Assembly (NCBI GenBank): GCA_002279285.1
Contig: NCBR01000038.1
Coordinates: 1-23,323, forward strand
DNA: 23,323 nucleotides
Reading direction: 5' to 3'
Source: Acidobacteria bacterium 37-71-11
GTDB lineage: Bacteria; Acidobacteriota; Thermoanaerobaculia; Thermoanaerobaculales; Thermoanaerobaculaceae
Position 1 is the stretch's first letter, and every line of letters starts with the position of its first letter. The notes beneath the pieces were generated by a model, which ran no database searches, was not told the DNA's origin, and saw nothing but the letters and a program-made list of their open reading frames with translations. The translations under genes were made by a program, and so were the position numbers. Below are positions 1 to 8,800 of the stretch, piece by piece.

Positions 1-25
1 GCTACCGCGGCAGGGGGTCGTGTGA
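1..25 (+). CDS. C-terminal end of an upstream gene, possibly a sensor histidine kinase (partial)
   Basis: From base 2 an open frame reads Leu-Pro-Arg-Gln-Gly-Val-Val and stops at TGA 23-25. That TGA overlaps the GTG start (22-24) of the response regulator as GTGA, a typical translational-coupling overlap. Histidine kinase ATPase domains often end in a strand followed by 'LPR', and NtrC-type regulators are usually co-transcribed with their kinase. The kinase identity is inference from only seven residues and the neighbour. Confidence 0.35.
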
Positions 26-1293
26 GCGCGCCGGTGCTGGTGGTGGAGGATCGCAAGAGCCTCGGCGAGATGCTGGCCGAGACGCTGCGCAAGGAGGGGC
101 TCGAGGTCGAACTCGCGCTCCGCGGCGATGCGGCGGTTGAAAGCCTGCAACGGGGGGGGCCGTACCTGGCGGTGATTACCGATCTCAAACTTCCGGGCGC
201 CGACGGCCTCGCCGTCCTGCGCGCGGCGCGCACCGCTGATCCGCTCCTGCCCGTGTTCCTGATCACCGGCTTCGCCACGGTGGAGACTGCGGTCGCCGCG
301 CTCAAGCTCGGGGCGAGGGACTACTTCCCCAAGCCGCTCGACATGGAGCGCGTACTCGACGCGATGCGCGCGGCGTGCGAACCGAGGCGCGCGCTGCTCG
401 CCACGCCGCCCACCGGCGCCGGCGCCCGCGAGCTGGTCGGCGCAGCGCCGGTCTTCACCGGTGCCGTGACTGCTCTCAGGCGGGTCGCCCCCACCGACGC
501 CGCCGTGCTGCTGCTCGGGCCGTCCGGGAGCGGCAAGGAGCTCTTCGCCCGCGCCCTGCACCAGCTCTCGCACCGCAGCGCCGGGCCGTTCGTCGCCTTC
601 AACTGCGCCGCGGTGCCCGAGAGCCTGGTCGAGTCCGAGCTGTTCGGCCACGAGCGCGGGGCGTTCACGGGCGCGAGCGCCCGCCACGTCGGCCGCTTCG
701 AGCAGGCCCACCGCGGCACGCTCTTCCTCGACGAGGTCGGCGAGGTCCCCCTGGCAACACAGGCCAAGCTCCTGCGCGCCCTGGAGGAGCACCGCGTCAC
801 CCGGCTCGGGGGGGAGGCCGAGGTCGTGGTGGACGTTCGGGTCGTGGCCGCGTCCAACCGGAACCTCGACGAGGCCGTCATCGGGGGCTCGTTCCGCCGC
901 GATCTCTTCCACCGGCTCTCGGTGTTCCCGATCCAGCTGCCGGGCCTCGTCGAGCGGCGGGAGGACATCCCCGCGCTCGCCCTGCACCTGCTGGCGCGCG
1001 CCGGCGCGCGCCACGCGACGGCCGTGCCGGCGCTGCGGCCGGCGGCGATGGCGGCACTGGTGCTCGCGCCGTGGCCGGGAAACGTGCGCGAGCTCGCCAA
1101 CCTGTTGGAGAGGGTCGTGATCCTCGCCGAGGGCGCGCCGGTCGGGGTGGGCGAACTCGGCCTCGATCCGACCGCCTGCTGCACGGGGTTCGCGGACCCC
1201 GATGCGCGCCGCCTCGCGCTCCGCCTGGTGGCCGACGAGGCCGCCGAGCTGGTTGGTTTCCTCGGTGTGCCTCCGGCCGCCATCGAGCGCTAG
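22..1293 (+). CDS. NtrC-family sigma-54-dependent response regulator with weak C-terminal HTH
   Basis: This 423-aa protein is a two-component response regulator that should activate sigma-54 RNA polymerase on phosphorylation. The receiver domain (about 1-120) has the phospho-acceptor Asp54 (ITDLKLPG), Thr82 and Lys104. The AAA+ domain (about 138-370) has Walker A GPSGSGKE at 166-173, the sigma-54 contact loop GAFTGA at 213-218, Walker B FLDE at 235-238, and the 'PWPGNVREL' motif near its end. The C-terminus is short: only about 40 residues follow the AAA+ domain. The final 'LGVPPAAIER' resembles the end of a Fis-type HTH but lacks the usual basic recognition helix, so DNA binding may be weak or absent. 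The GTG start is coupled to the upstream stop by a GTGA overlap. The stop overlaps the end of convergent selA by 4 bp. The target promoters are not visible. Confidence 0.93.
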   Translation: MSAPVLVVEDRKSLGEMLAETLRKEGLEVELALRGDAAVESLQRGGPYLAVITDLKLPGADGLAVLRAARTADPLLPVFLITGFATVETAVAALKLGARDYFPKPLDMERVLDAMRAACEPRRALLATPPTGAGARELVGAAPVFTGAVTALRRVAPTDAAVLLLGPSGSGKELFARALHQLSHRSAGPFVAFNCAAVPESLVESELFGHERGAFTGASARHVGRFEQAHRGTLFLDEVGEVPLATQAKLLRALEEHRVTRLGGEAEVVVDVRVVAASNRNLDEAVIGGSFRRDLFHRLSVFPIQLPGLVERREDIPALALHLLARAGARHATAVPALRPAAMAALVLAPWPGNVRELANLLERVVILAEGAPVGVGELGLDPTACCTGFADPDARRLALRLVADEAAELVGFLGVPPAAIER

Positions 1294-2630
1294 CGCGGGG
1301 CCAGCGCGGCCGCCACCGCGGCGGCGAGCATCCGGTCCTCCTCGGGGAAGACCGCGCGCAGGTCGAGCACGACCCTCCCCTCCTCGACGCGGCCGATCAC
1401 CGGCGGCCGCCCCCGGCGCAACCGCGCGGCGGCGGCGTCGCCGCCCGTGACGGTCACGGCCCACGACGGGAGCGTCTGGTCGGGGGTGGTGCCGCCGCCG
1501 AGCACCGCGCGCGTGGCCTCGGCGACGGCCTCGACGCCGGCGCGGCGCAGCCGGGCCGCCAGCGCGCGCGCACGGCGCCGCAACGACGGCTCGCCGGCGG
1601 CCAGGAGGCGGTACAGCGGCACGTCCTCGGGCCGCTCGGCGAGGTAACAGTCGAGCGTCGCCGCGAGGCCCACCAGCGCGCTCTTGTCCGGCCGCAACGC
1701 GCGGCGCAATGGGTGGCGGCGCAACGGGGCGATAGCGGTCCGGGAACCGGCGACGATGCCGGCCTGCGGCCCGCCCAGCAGCTTGTCGCCCGAGAACAGC
1801 ACCGCGTCCACGCCGGCGGCGACGATCTGCCGCACCGTGGGCTCGGGTCGGAGACCGTAGCGGCCGAGGTCGAGGTGGCAGCCGGAGCCCTGGTCGACCC
1901 AGACCGGCACGCCGTGGCTGCGGCCCAACTCGACGAGGTCGGGGAGCCCGACCGCGGCGACGAACCCGTCGAGGCTGAAGTTGGAACGGTGGACCACGAG
2001 GATCCCCGCCGTGGCATCGCCGATCACCCGCGCGTAGTCCTCGAGGTGGGTGCGGTTGGTGCAGCCGACCTCGACGAGGCGCGCGCCGCTGGCCGCCATG
2101 ATCTCCGGGAGCCGGAACGAGCCGCCGATCTCGATGAGCTCGCCGCGGGAGACAATGACCTCGCGGCCGGCGGCGTGGGCGGCGAGGAGCAGGACGAGGG
2201 CGGCCGCGTTGTTGGTCACCACCGTGGCGGCCTCGCAGCCGAGATAGCGGACGAGGCGCGTCACCACCGGGGCGAGACGCTCCCCGCGGGTGCCCTCGGC
2301 GAGATCGTACTCGAGCGCCAGGTACCCTGGTGCCACACCGCCGGCACGCGGGGCGCGTCCGAGGTTGGTGTGGATCACGACCCCGGTGGCGTTCAACACC
2401 GCAGGGTACGCGGCCGCGGCGCGGCGCGTGAGCAGCTCGAGGGCTTCCGCCGCGAGCGCCTCAGGCGTCGGGATGGGCGCGCCGCGGGCGACCCGCGCCC
2501 GCGCCCCGGCGAGGGCTTCACGGACCGCCTCGCGCACCGCGGCGGGTCCGTACCGCGCCCGCTCGCCGCCCATCGTCTCGAGGGCCAGGACGCGGTGGAC
2601 GGCGGGTAGCGCGGCGAGCGGGTTGGCCAT
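1290..2630 (-). CDS. selA: L-seryl-tRNA(Sec) selenium transferase (selenocysteine synthase)
   Basis: SelA is a PLP enzyme that converts Ser-tRNA(Sec) to Sec-tRNA(Sec) using selenophosphate. The 446-aa product matches the family throughout: N-terminal 'LPAVHRVL', 'LNATGVVIHTNLGRAP' at 79-94, 'VSRGELIEIGGSFRLP', 'VDQGSG', and the PLP lysine motif FSGDKLLGGPQAG with Lys283. Bacterial SelA is usually about 460 aa. About seven residues are missing between GRAP and the conserved EYDL stretch, in frame, so the enzyme may still fold. The ATG at 2630 is chosen because homology begins there; the frame upstream is antisense to the next gene. It has almost no Shine-Dalgarno sequence, and TACAAT lies 5 bases upstream, suggesting a nearly leaderless mRNA. 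selB, selD and tRNA-Sec are not in the window. The gene implies that the organism makes selenoproteins. Confidence 0.95.
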   Translation of the reverse strand: MANPLAALPAVHRVLALETMGGERARYGPAAVREAVREALAGARARVARGAPIPTPEALAAEALELLTRRAAAAYPAVLNATGVVIHTNLGRAPRAGGVAPGYLALEYDLAEGTRGERLAPVVTRLVRYLGCEAATVVTNNAAALVLLLAAHAAGREVIVSRGELIEIGGSFRLPEIMAASGARLVEVGCTNRTHLEDYARVIGDATAGILVVHRSNFSLDGFVAAVGLPDLVELGRSHGVPVWVDQGSGCHLDLGRYGLRPEPTVRQIVAAGVDAVLFSGDKLLGGPQAGIVAGSRTAIAPLRRHPLRRALRPDKSALVGLAATLDCYLAERPEDVPLYRLLAAGEPSLRRRARALAARLRRAGVEAVAEATRAVLGGGTTPDQTLPSWAVTVTGGDAAAARLRRGRPPVIGRVEEGRVVLDLRAVFPEEDRMLAAAVAAALAPR

Positions 2631-2635
2631 ACCTG

Positions 2636-2641
2636 ATTGTA
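2636..2641 (-). promoter_or_regulatory. Possible -10 box of selA
   Basis: The minus strand reads TACAAT, five of six matching the sigma-70 -10 consensus, ending 5 bases before the selA ATG. No convincing -35 is seen. If used, transcription would start at or next to the ATG, giving a leaderless mRNA, which fits the lack of a ribosome binding site. Confidence 0.3.
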
Positions 2642-2722
2642 ACCGCGGCGGCGTGCTCGAACCCGGGGTGAGGAGGGAGGTGAAAGACGGAAGGCCAGCG
2701 TGGCGCGAAGCGGGAGGAGAGC

Positions 2723-3217
2723 GTGTATCCTTCGGAAGGGATGAGTGCGCCTGACCTGGTGGGAGAGCTGGAGCGCTGGCTCGTCGAGCTCGCGAGGAAG
2801 TGGGAACGGTTCTTCGCGGGCGACCGCCAGGTTTCCATCCCCCCGGAGAGGGAGCGGGTGGCGCTCGCGCGGCGGCTGCAGGAGCTGAGCCGCACGGAGC
2901 CGCCGACCGCGGGCGAGAAGTTTCGCATGGAGCAGCTGCTGCACCGGTTCGCGACCCACAACCAGCTCTGGCAGCGGCAGCTGCGGGAGCGCGAGGAGGC
3001 GCGGCAGGAGTATCGCGAGGTATTTGCCCGCTACCTCGAGGCGCTGGGCAGCGCCGGGCGGGAGGCGGCGGTCGGGTTCGAGGGCTTTCGGGACGCCCTG
3101 GAGCAGCAACGCCGCCAGATCGAGTCGCGCGGCGCGCACGTCGAGGGGTTCGAGGTGGTGGCTGACGGCGGCAACGTGCGCGTGCGGGCACGCGTGCGGC
3201 GAGGGAGGCAGGCATGA
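2723..3217 (+). CDS. Hypothetical charged helical protein
   Basis: This 164-aa protein has no family I recognise with certainty. It has no signal peptide or membrane segment. It is rich in Glu, Arg and Gln and should be mostly alpha-helical, with likely coiled-coil stretches at about 50-75 ('RVALARRLQEL') and 90-135 ('QLREREEARQEYREVFARYLEAL'). It ends in a short basic tail. Two starts are possible. GTG 2723 has GGGAGGA 4 bases upstream. ATG 2741 has only an abutting G-rich run, so GTG is preferred. Its TGA overlaps the ATG of the next gene (ATGA at 3214-3217), so the two are a coupled operon. It vaguely recalls small helical proteins of myxobacteria, but I assign no function. Confidence 0.75.
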   Translation: MYPSEGMSAPDLVGELERWLVELARKWERFFAGDRQVSIPPERERVALARRLQELSRTEPPTAGEKFRMEQLLHRFATHNQLWQRQLREREEARQEYREVFARYLEALGSAGREAAVGFEGFRDALEQQRRQIESRGAHVEGFEVVADGGNVRVRARVRRGRQA

Positions 3218-4045
3218 GGCGGGCGATGGTCGGTGCGACGGTTCTGATCCTGGCAACGGCGGCGAGCGGTTCGGTATTCGAGCGCTTCCTGTCCCCCGAC
3301 CGACCGGCCGACCGGGCGATCATGAGCTACCTTGCGCTCGCAAAGTCGGGGCACGCTTCCTCGATGGACCTCGCCGACCTCGGGGTCCTGATCTTCGAGA
3401 AGGGCTTCCCCGGCGATGCCGAGGACTACCTGAGGGCTGCCCTCAAGCTCGACAAGCACAACTACGAGGCGGCGTACCGGCTGGGCCTCGTCCTCCAGCG
3501 TCAGGGGCGCAACCGCGAGGCGGTGCGCTACTACAAGATGACCCTCAAGCAGCGGCGCGGCTACGCCGAGGCCCGGTTCATGCTGGCGATGGCCGAGGAG
3601 CGGTGCGGCCGCCGGGAAGCCGCGATCCGCGACTACGCCAAGGCGTACCGGTACGCCCCGCAGCTCGCCGACCCGAAGAAGAACCCGCTCGTCTACGACT
3701 CCCACCTGCAGACCGAGGCGGTCCTCCGCCACTACCAGGAAAGATCCCGCCGCGGTGCGGCGGATGATGGAAGCGCGCCCCCAGGCGGTGCCCGCCCTGC
3801 AGCCCACTGCCGCACCGGCCGCAATGTCGCCCGCCGCGCCTGCCGCTCCTCCAGCCGCTGCGCGAACCGCACACCCGGCGCCTGCGCCCAAGCCGAAGTC
3901 ACCGGCGGTTGTGCTGCCCGGTGGTCTCGGGGCCGCACAGCCTCGCCTCGGCCCCCGTTCGAACGTAAGCAGTACAGCTGTTAGGGAGAGGGTCGTTCCG
4001 CCCCGCCCCGCGGCGCCGGGTCCGGCGCCGACGCCTACACGTTGA
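3214..4045 (+). CDS. Exported TPR-repeat protein with an apparent frameshift
   Basis: The N-terminus (MRRAMVGATVLILATAASG) looks like a signal peptide. Three or so TPR units follow at about 48-155 ('AEDYLRAALKLDKHNYEAAYRLGLVLQRQGR', 'AVRYYKMTLKQRRGYAEARFMLAMAEERCGR', 'AIRDYAKAYRYAP'), so it is probably a periplasmic scaffold. The initial frame runs to a stop at 3984, but after 'RHYQE' it turns Cys/Arg/Ser-rich. Inserting one A into the A run at 3740-3742 gives 'EKDPAAVRRMMEARPQ' and an Ala/Pro-rich tail ending at TGA 4043-4045. I read this as one gene with a one-base deletion, real or sequencing error. The start is coupled to the preceding gene by ATGA. The corrected tail overlaps the end of convergent ychF by 11 bp. 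Confidence 0.7.
4011..4030 (-). terminator. Strong GC hairpin just past the ychF stop
   Basis: CGGCGCCGG (4011-4019) and CCGGCGCCG (4022-4030) are exact reverse complements around a 2-base centre. On the minus strand the hairpin lies 4 bases after the restored ychF stop (4035-4037). No T-tract follows, so it would be a non-canonical terminator or an mRNA end-stabiliser. It also lies in the coding tail of the opposing TPR gene. Confidence 0.35.
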
Positions 4046-5077
4046 ACCGGAACGTGATTACGTCGCCGTCCTGGACCACGTAGTCCTTGCCCTCGAGGCG
4101 GAACCGGCGTCCAGCAGCTCCTGCCAGGGCACGATCTCGGCGCGGATGAAGCCGCGCTCAAAGTCCGAGTGGATCACCCCGGCGGCCTTCACCGCGGTCG
4201 TGCCGGCCGGGATCGACCACGCCCGGCACTCGTCCTCGCCGGCGGTGAAGAACGAGACCAGGCCGAGCAGCGCGTACGCGGCGCGCAGCAGCCGGTCGAG
4301 GGCGCGGTCCGGCAGCCCGAGGTCCGCCAGGAACGCGGCCTGGTCCTCGGGGGCCAGGCGCGCGATCTCCTGCTCGATCGAGGCGCAGACGGCGCTCGCC
4401 GCGACGCCGGGCTGAGCATGGACCCCGGCGAGGCCGGCGCGCTCGACGGCGCCGGCGAGATCGCCGGCCTCGCCCTCGCCGGCGTTGAGGATCACGAGCA
4501 TCGGCTTCGCCGTGAGGAACGTGAACCCCTTGAGCACGTGGCGCTCGTCGGCGGTGAGGCCGATGCGGCGCAGCGGCGTGCCGGCCTCCAGGGCGGTGTG
4601 GCAACGCTCGAGGGCGTCGCGCTCGGTTTCGAGCTCGGGCGCCTTGCGCCGGGCGAGGTCGCGGGCGAGGCGCTCGAGGCGGCTCTCGGCCACCGCGAGG
4701 TCGGCGAGGAGGAGCTCGGTCTCCACCAGCTCGAGGTCGCGGGCGGGTCCGAGGTCGCCCTCGGGGTGGGGCACGGCGTCGGAGGCGAAGGAGCGCACGA
4801 CGACCGCAAGGCCGTCCATGGTGCGGAGTTCGGGGACGTTGAGGCTCGCCGAGCCCCCCTTGACGATGCCGGGGATGTCGACGAAGCGCACCGTGGCGGG
4901 CGTGTGCTTGCGCGGTGCGAACAGCGCCGACAGGCGGTCGAGCCGCGGGTCGGGCACCTGGGCGATCCCGACGTGAGCGCCCGGCTTGCCGTGCACGGCC
5001 GCCGGATCGTGCCCCGTCAGGAGCGAGAACAGCGTGGTCTTGCCCGACAGCTCGAGCCCCAGAATTCCAAACTCCAT
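4035..5077 (-). CDS. ychF: YchF/OLA1-like nucleotide-binding protein, DUF933 (TGS) subfamily, broken near the C-terminus
   Basis: YchF proteins are Obg-family P-loop NTPases that bind ribosomes and prefer ATP. Walker A is GLELSGKT at 7-14, switch II is 'FVDIPG', and the NxxE G4 equivalent is 'ILNAGEGE'. The downstream part has the usual 'FFTAGEDECRAWSIPAGTTAVKAAGVIHSDFERGFIRAEIV' sequence of the C-terminal domain. The shortened switch region and 'NAGEG' point to the variant DUF933 subfamily, not canonical YchF. The initial frame ends at 4058 with a nonsense tail after 'LLDAG'. Another frame continues 'FRLEGKDYVVQDGD...FRFNV' to a stop at 4035-4037, the normal family ending. About ten residues plus a frame change are therefore missing at 4101-4106, consistent with deletion of roughly 30 bp. 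ATG 5077 is chosen because GGAGG lies 5 bases upstream; GTG 5089 overlaps that site. Confidence 0.85.
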
Positions 5078-5148
5078 GGTCGCCTCCACGCGGATTCTAA
5101 CGGACCGGCCGGCCGTGTGCTGGTAGACTCATCGAAAGGAGCCTGGCC
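5078..5148. promoter_or_regulatory. Divergent promoter region between ychF and the second TPR gene
   Basis: This 71-bp gap separates two divergent starts. The minus strand has TAGAAT (5094-5099), a near-consensus -10 for ychF. The plus strand has TAGACT (5124-5129), a possible -10 for the TPR gene, followed by AAAGGAG (5135-5141), a good ribosome binding site 7 bases before ATG 5149. No clear -35 elements are visible. Confidence 0.35.
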
Positions 5149-5776
5149 ATGGCGATCGGGAAGACTGCAGGAGCGGTTGTCGCGAGCGTTTTCGTCACAC
5201 TCTCGTTGTCGGCGCAAGTGACGCCCGGGGGCGAGCTTGCCGCCGCCCGGGCGGCGTACGAGCAGCGCGCGGACCCGGCCAGCGCCAAGGCCGCCGTGGA
5301 GCTCTTCCGCGCGGCCGCAAAGGCCGATCCGGCCTCGGTCGACGCGCGCTGGGAGGGGGCCAGGGCCGCGTACTTCTACGGCAACTACACGCAAGCCGCG
5401 GCGCCCGACAGCGAGAAGATGGCGATCTTCGACGGCGGCATCGCGCTGGCGAAGGAAGCCGTCGCGCTGGCGCCCAAGAACGTCGAGGGACACTTCTGGC
5501 TCGGCGTGCTCGACGGGGCTGTACTTCAAGCTGCCGTGGTTCAAGGGGGGCAGCACCAAGAAGTCGATCGAGTTCCTCGAGAAGTCGCTCGCCGGCGCGC
5601 CCACCAACGCGCTCACCAAGCTCTACCTTGCCGAGAGCTACAAGTCGGGAGGGATGAAGGCCAAGACGGTGCAGCAGCTGCAGGAGATCATCGCGATGAC
5701 CCCCGACCCGCGCTGGGTGCCCGAGCACGTCCAGATCAAGGCCCAGGCCGAGAAGCTGCTCGCCAAGCTGCAGTGA
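5149..5776 (+). pseudogene. Exported TPR protein with internal deletion and frameshift
   Basis: The start is sound: ATG 5149 with AAAGGAG, then a signal peptide (about 1-24, ending near 'LSLSAQ'). Helical repeats follow to 'EGHFWLGVLDG' (about residue 124). At about 5515-5522 the frame changes. The remainder, 'LYFKLPWFKGGSTKKSIEFLEKSL...PDPRWVPEH', continues in the +2 frame to TGA 5774-5776. In related TPR proteins I recall, roughly 40 further residues lie between the 'HFWLGV' and 'LYFKLP' motifs. So this looks like a deletion of about 130 bp (inferred, not measured) that is not a multiple of three, rather than a single-base error. It could be decay or assembly collapse. The likely role was a periplasmic protein-interaction scaffold; partners are unknown. 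Confidence 0.65.
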
Positions 5777-5799
5777 CGCAGGCGCCGGCTTGAAACGAA

Positions 5800-5825
5800 G
5801 AGGGCGGGCCGTGCGGCCCGCCCTC
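5800..5825. terminator. Bidirectional terminator-like hairpin between the TPR gene and the RND pump
   Basis: GAGGGCGGGCC (5800-5810) pairs perfectly with GGCCCGCCCTC (5815-5825) around loop GTGC, an 11-bp GC stem. It sits between two convergent gene ends (5776 and 5850). On the minus strand it is followed by CTTCGTTTC, a weak T-rich run, so it most likely ends the efflux operon. On the plus strand no T-tract follows. Confidence 0.65.
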
Positions 5826-5849
5826 GAAGGTTGAGAAGAGCCCCTCGGG

Positions 5850-8800
5850 CTATTCGGTCTCGGGGATCGCGGATCCGTTCGCCGAGCGGGCCATCTTCCG
5901 GCTGATGAACGCCTGGGCGCGCTCCATGTACAGGTAGAACACCGGCGTCACGAACAGCGTCAGGAACTGGGAGAAGACTAGGCCGCCGACGACGGCGAGG
6001 CCGAGCGGGCGGCGCGACTCCGCGCCCGCGCCCATGCCGAGGGCGATCGGCAGCGTGCCCATCAGCGCCGCCATCGTGGTCATCATGATCGGCCGGAAGC
6101 GGATGACGCACGCCTCGTAGATCGCGTCGGCGGGTGCCTTTCCCTCCTTGCGCTGCGCCTCGAGGGCGAAGTCGATCATCATGATGCCGTTCTTCTTCAC
6201 CAGGCCGACGAGCATGATGATGCCCACGAAGGCGTAGATCGAGAGGTCCACGCGGAAGATGAGCAGCGTCACCAGCGCGCCGAAGCCGGCGAACGGCAGC
6301 GCCGAGAGGATCGTGAACGGGTGGATGAAGCTCTCGTAGAGGATGCCGAGCACCGTGTAGATCACCAGGATCGCCAGCACCAGCAGCCAGCCCAGCCCCT
6401 TGGTGCTGGCCTGGAACGCCTGCGCGGTGCCTTGCAGGCTGGTGGTGATGGTCGCCGGGACGACCTCGCGGGCGAGCTTCTGCACGCCGGCGATCGCGTT
6501 GCCGAGCGGGGTGCCCGGGGCCAGGTTGAAGGAGACGGTCACCGACGGGAGCTGCCCCGTGTGGCTGATCGAGAGCGGCCCGAGGTCGCGGGTGAGCTTG
6601 GCCACGGCGTTGAGCGGTACCAGCTGCCCGGTATTGGAGTGCACGTAGAGCATGGAGAGGGCGGCGGGGTCTTCCTGGTACTGGTTCTCCACCTCCAGGA
6701 TCACCTGATAGGTGTTGTTCGGGGCGTAGATGTAGGAGATCTGTCGCGTCCCGTAGGCGTCGTAGAGCGCGCTCTCGATCGCTTCCGCGGTGACGCCGTA
6801 GGACGAGGCCTTGTCGCGCTCGATCTCCACCTCGACCTGTGGGTTCTTGATCTGCAGGTCGCTGGTGACGTCGATGAGGCCGGGCAGCCCCTTCATCCGA
6901 TTCTCGAGGGTCGTGGCGACCGCATACAGCTGCTGCGTGTCGGCGCCTTGCAGGGTGTACTGGTAGAGGCTCTTGGTCAGCTGGCCGCCGATCTGGATCG
7001 GGGGCGGGTTCTGGATGAAGGCGACGATCCCGGGCACCGCCATGAGCTGCGGCCGCAACTTGGCGATCTCCTGGTCCACCGAGAGCGCGCGCTGGTTGCG
7101 CGGCTTGAAGCGGATGAAGCAGATCCCCTGGTTGCTGGCGAGGAAACCGCGGCCGCCGGCGGTGGAGAAGAACGCCTCCACGTCGGGGTTGCCCTGAATG
7201 ATGTGGTTGATGACCTGTTGGTGGCGGACCATGGCGTCGTAGGAGATGCCTTCCTTGGCCTGGGTGAAGACCATGGCGCGGCTGGCGTCCTCGCTGGGGA
7301 GGAACCCTTTGGGGATGATCGTGAACAGCCAGCCGGTGAGCACCAGGACGACGCCGGAGAAGATCATGACGAGCCGGCGGTGGGCGATCGACCACTTGAG
7401 GCCGCGCTCGTAGCCGCCGAGCAGCCGGTTGAACGCCGCCTCGGAGGCGTTGTAGATCCGGCCGTGGTGGACCTCCGACTGGTGTTTGAGGAAGCGGCTG
7501 GCGAGCATCGGGGTCAGCGTCAGCGAGACGAACCCGGAGATCAGGATTGCGGCGCCGATGGTCACCGCGAATTCGTGGAACAGCCGGCCCACGATCCCGC
7601 CCATGAACAGGACCGGGATGAAGACCGCCACCAGCGAGAACGTCATCGTGAGGATCGTGAAGCCGATCTCCTTCGAGCCCGCTAGCGCCGCCTCCACGAT
7701 CCCTTCGCCCATCTCCATGTGGCGGACGATGTTCTCGAGCATGACGATGGCGTCGTCGACGACGAAGCCGACAGCCAGGGTCAGTGCCATCAGCGAGAGG
7801 TTGTCCAGACTGTAGTTGAGCAGGTACATCACGGCAAAGGTGCCGACGATCGACATCGGCAGTGCCATGCTCGGGATCACGGTGGCCGACACGTTGCGCA
7901 GGAAGAGGAAGATCACCAGGACGACCAGAATCAGCGTGAGGAGCAGGGTGAATTTCACGTCGGACACGGACTGCCTGATCGAGGTCGAGCGATCGTAGAG
8001 GGTGTGCAACGTCACCGAGGCGGGGAGCTGGCTCTGGAACGTGGGGATCAGGTCCTTCACCGCCTGGGCCACGGCCACCGTGTTGGTGCCCGGCTGCCGC
8101 CGGATCGCGAGGATCACCGAGCGCTGGTCGTGGTCGTGGTCGATGTACCAGGCAGCGGTCTTGTCGTTCTCAACACTGTCGATGACGTGGCCGAGGGCGC
8201 CCAGACGCACCGGCTCGCCGTTCGCGTACATCACGACGAGGGGGCGGTACGCGGCGGCGTTGAGGAGCTGGCCCGACGCCTGCACCGTGTACGCCACGTG
8301 CGGGCCGTAGAGCGTGCCGGTGGGCAGGTTGACGTTGCCGCTGGCGACCGCGGCCGCCACCTGGTCGAGGCCGATCCCCTTGGCGGCGAGCTTGTTCGGG
8401 TCCATCTGGACGCGCACGGCGTACTTCTGCGAACCGTAGACTTGCACCTGCGCGACCCCGCTCACCATCGAGATGCGCTGCGCCATCAGGGTCTCGCCGT
8501 ATTCGTCCACCTGGCTCATCGGCAGCGTCGGGGAGGTGAGCGCCAGGTACAGGATTGGCTGGTCCGCCGGGTTCACCTTCTGGTAGGACGGCGGCGTCGG
8601 CATCCCCGTGGGGAGCTGGCCCTGCGCCACCGAGATCGCCGACTGCACGTCGAGCGCGGCGGCGTCGAGGCTGCGGTCGAGGCTGAACTGGAGCGTGATC
8701 GTGGTGGACCCCTGGTAGCTCACCGAGGTCATCGAGTCGATGCCGGCGATGGTGGAGAACTGCTTCTCCAGCGGCAACGCCACGGCCGAGGCCATCGTCT

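Noticed and set aside
375..2609. 744-codon plus-strand frame across the regulator and selA
   Set aside because: Crosses two well-supported genes in other frames; Arg/Ala/Gly-rich with no motifs.
3743..3984. Uncorrected C-terminus of the first TPR gene (to 3984)
   Set aside because: Sudden Cys/Arg/Ser-rich composition is typical of out-of-frame reading; the +2 frame gives a sensible continuation.
4043..5776. In-frame TGA read as selenocysteine, given nearby selA
   Set aside because: The breaks in ychF and the second TPR gene are frame changes, not TGA codons, and no SECIS-like element was evident.
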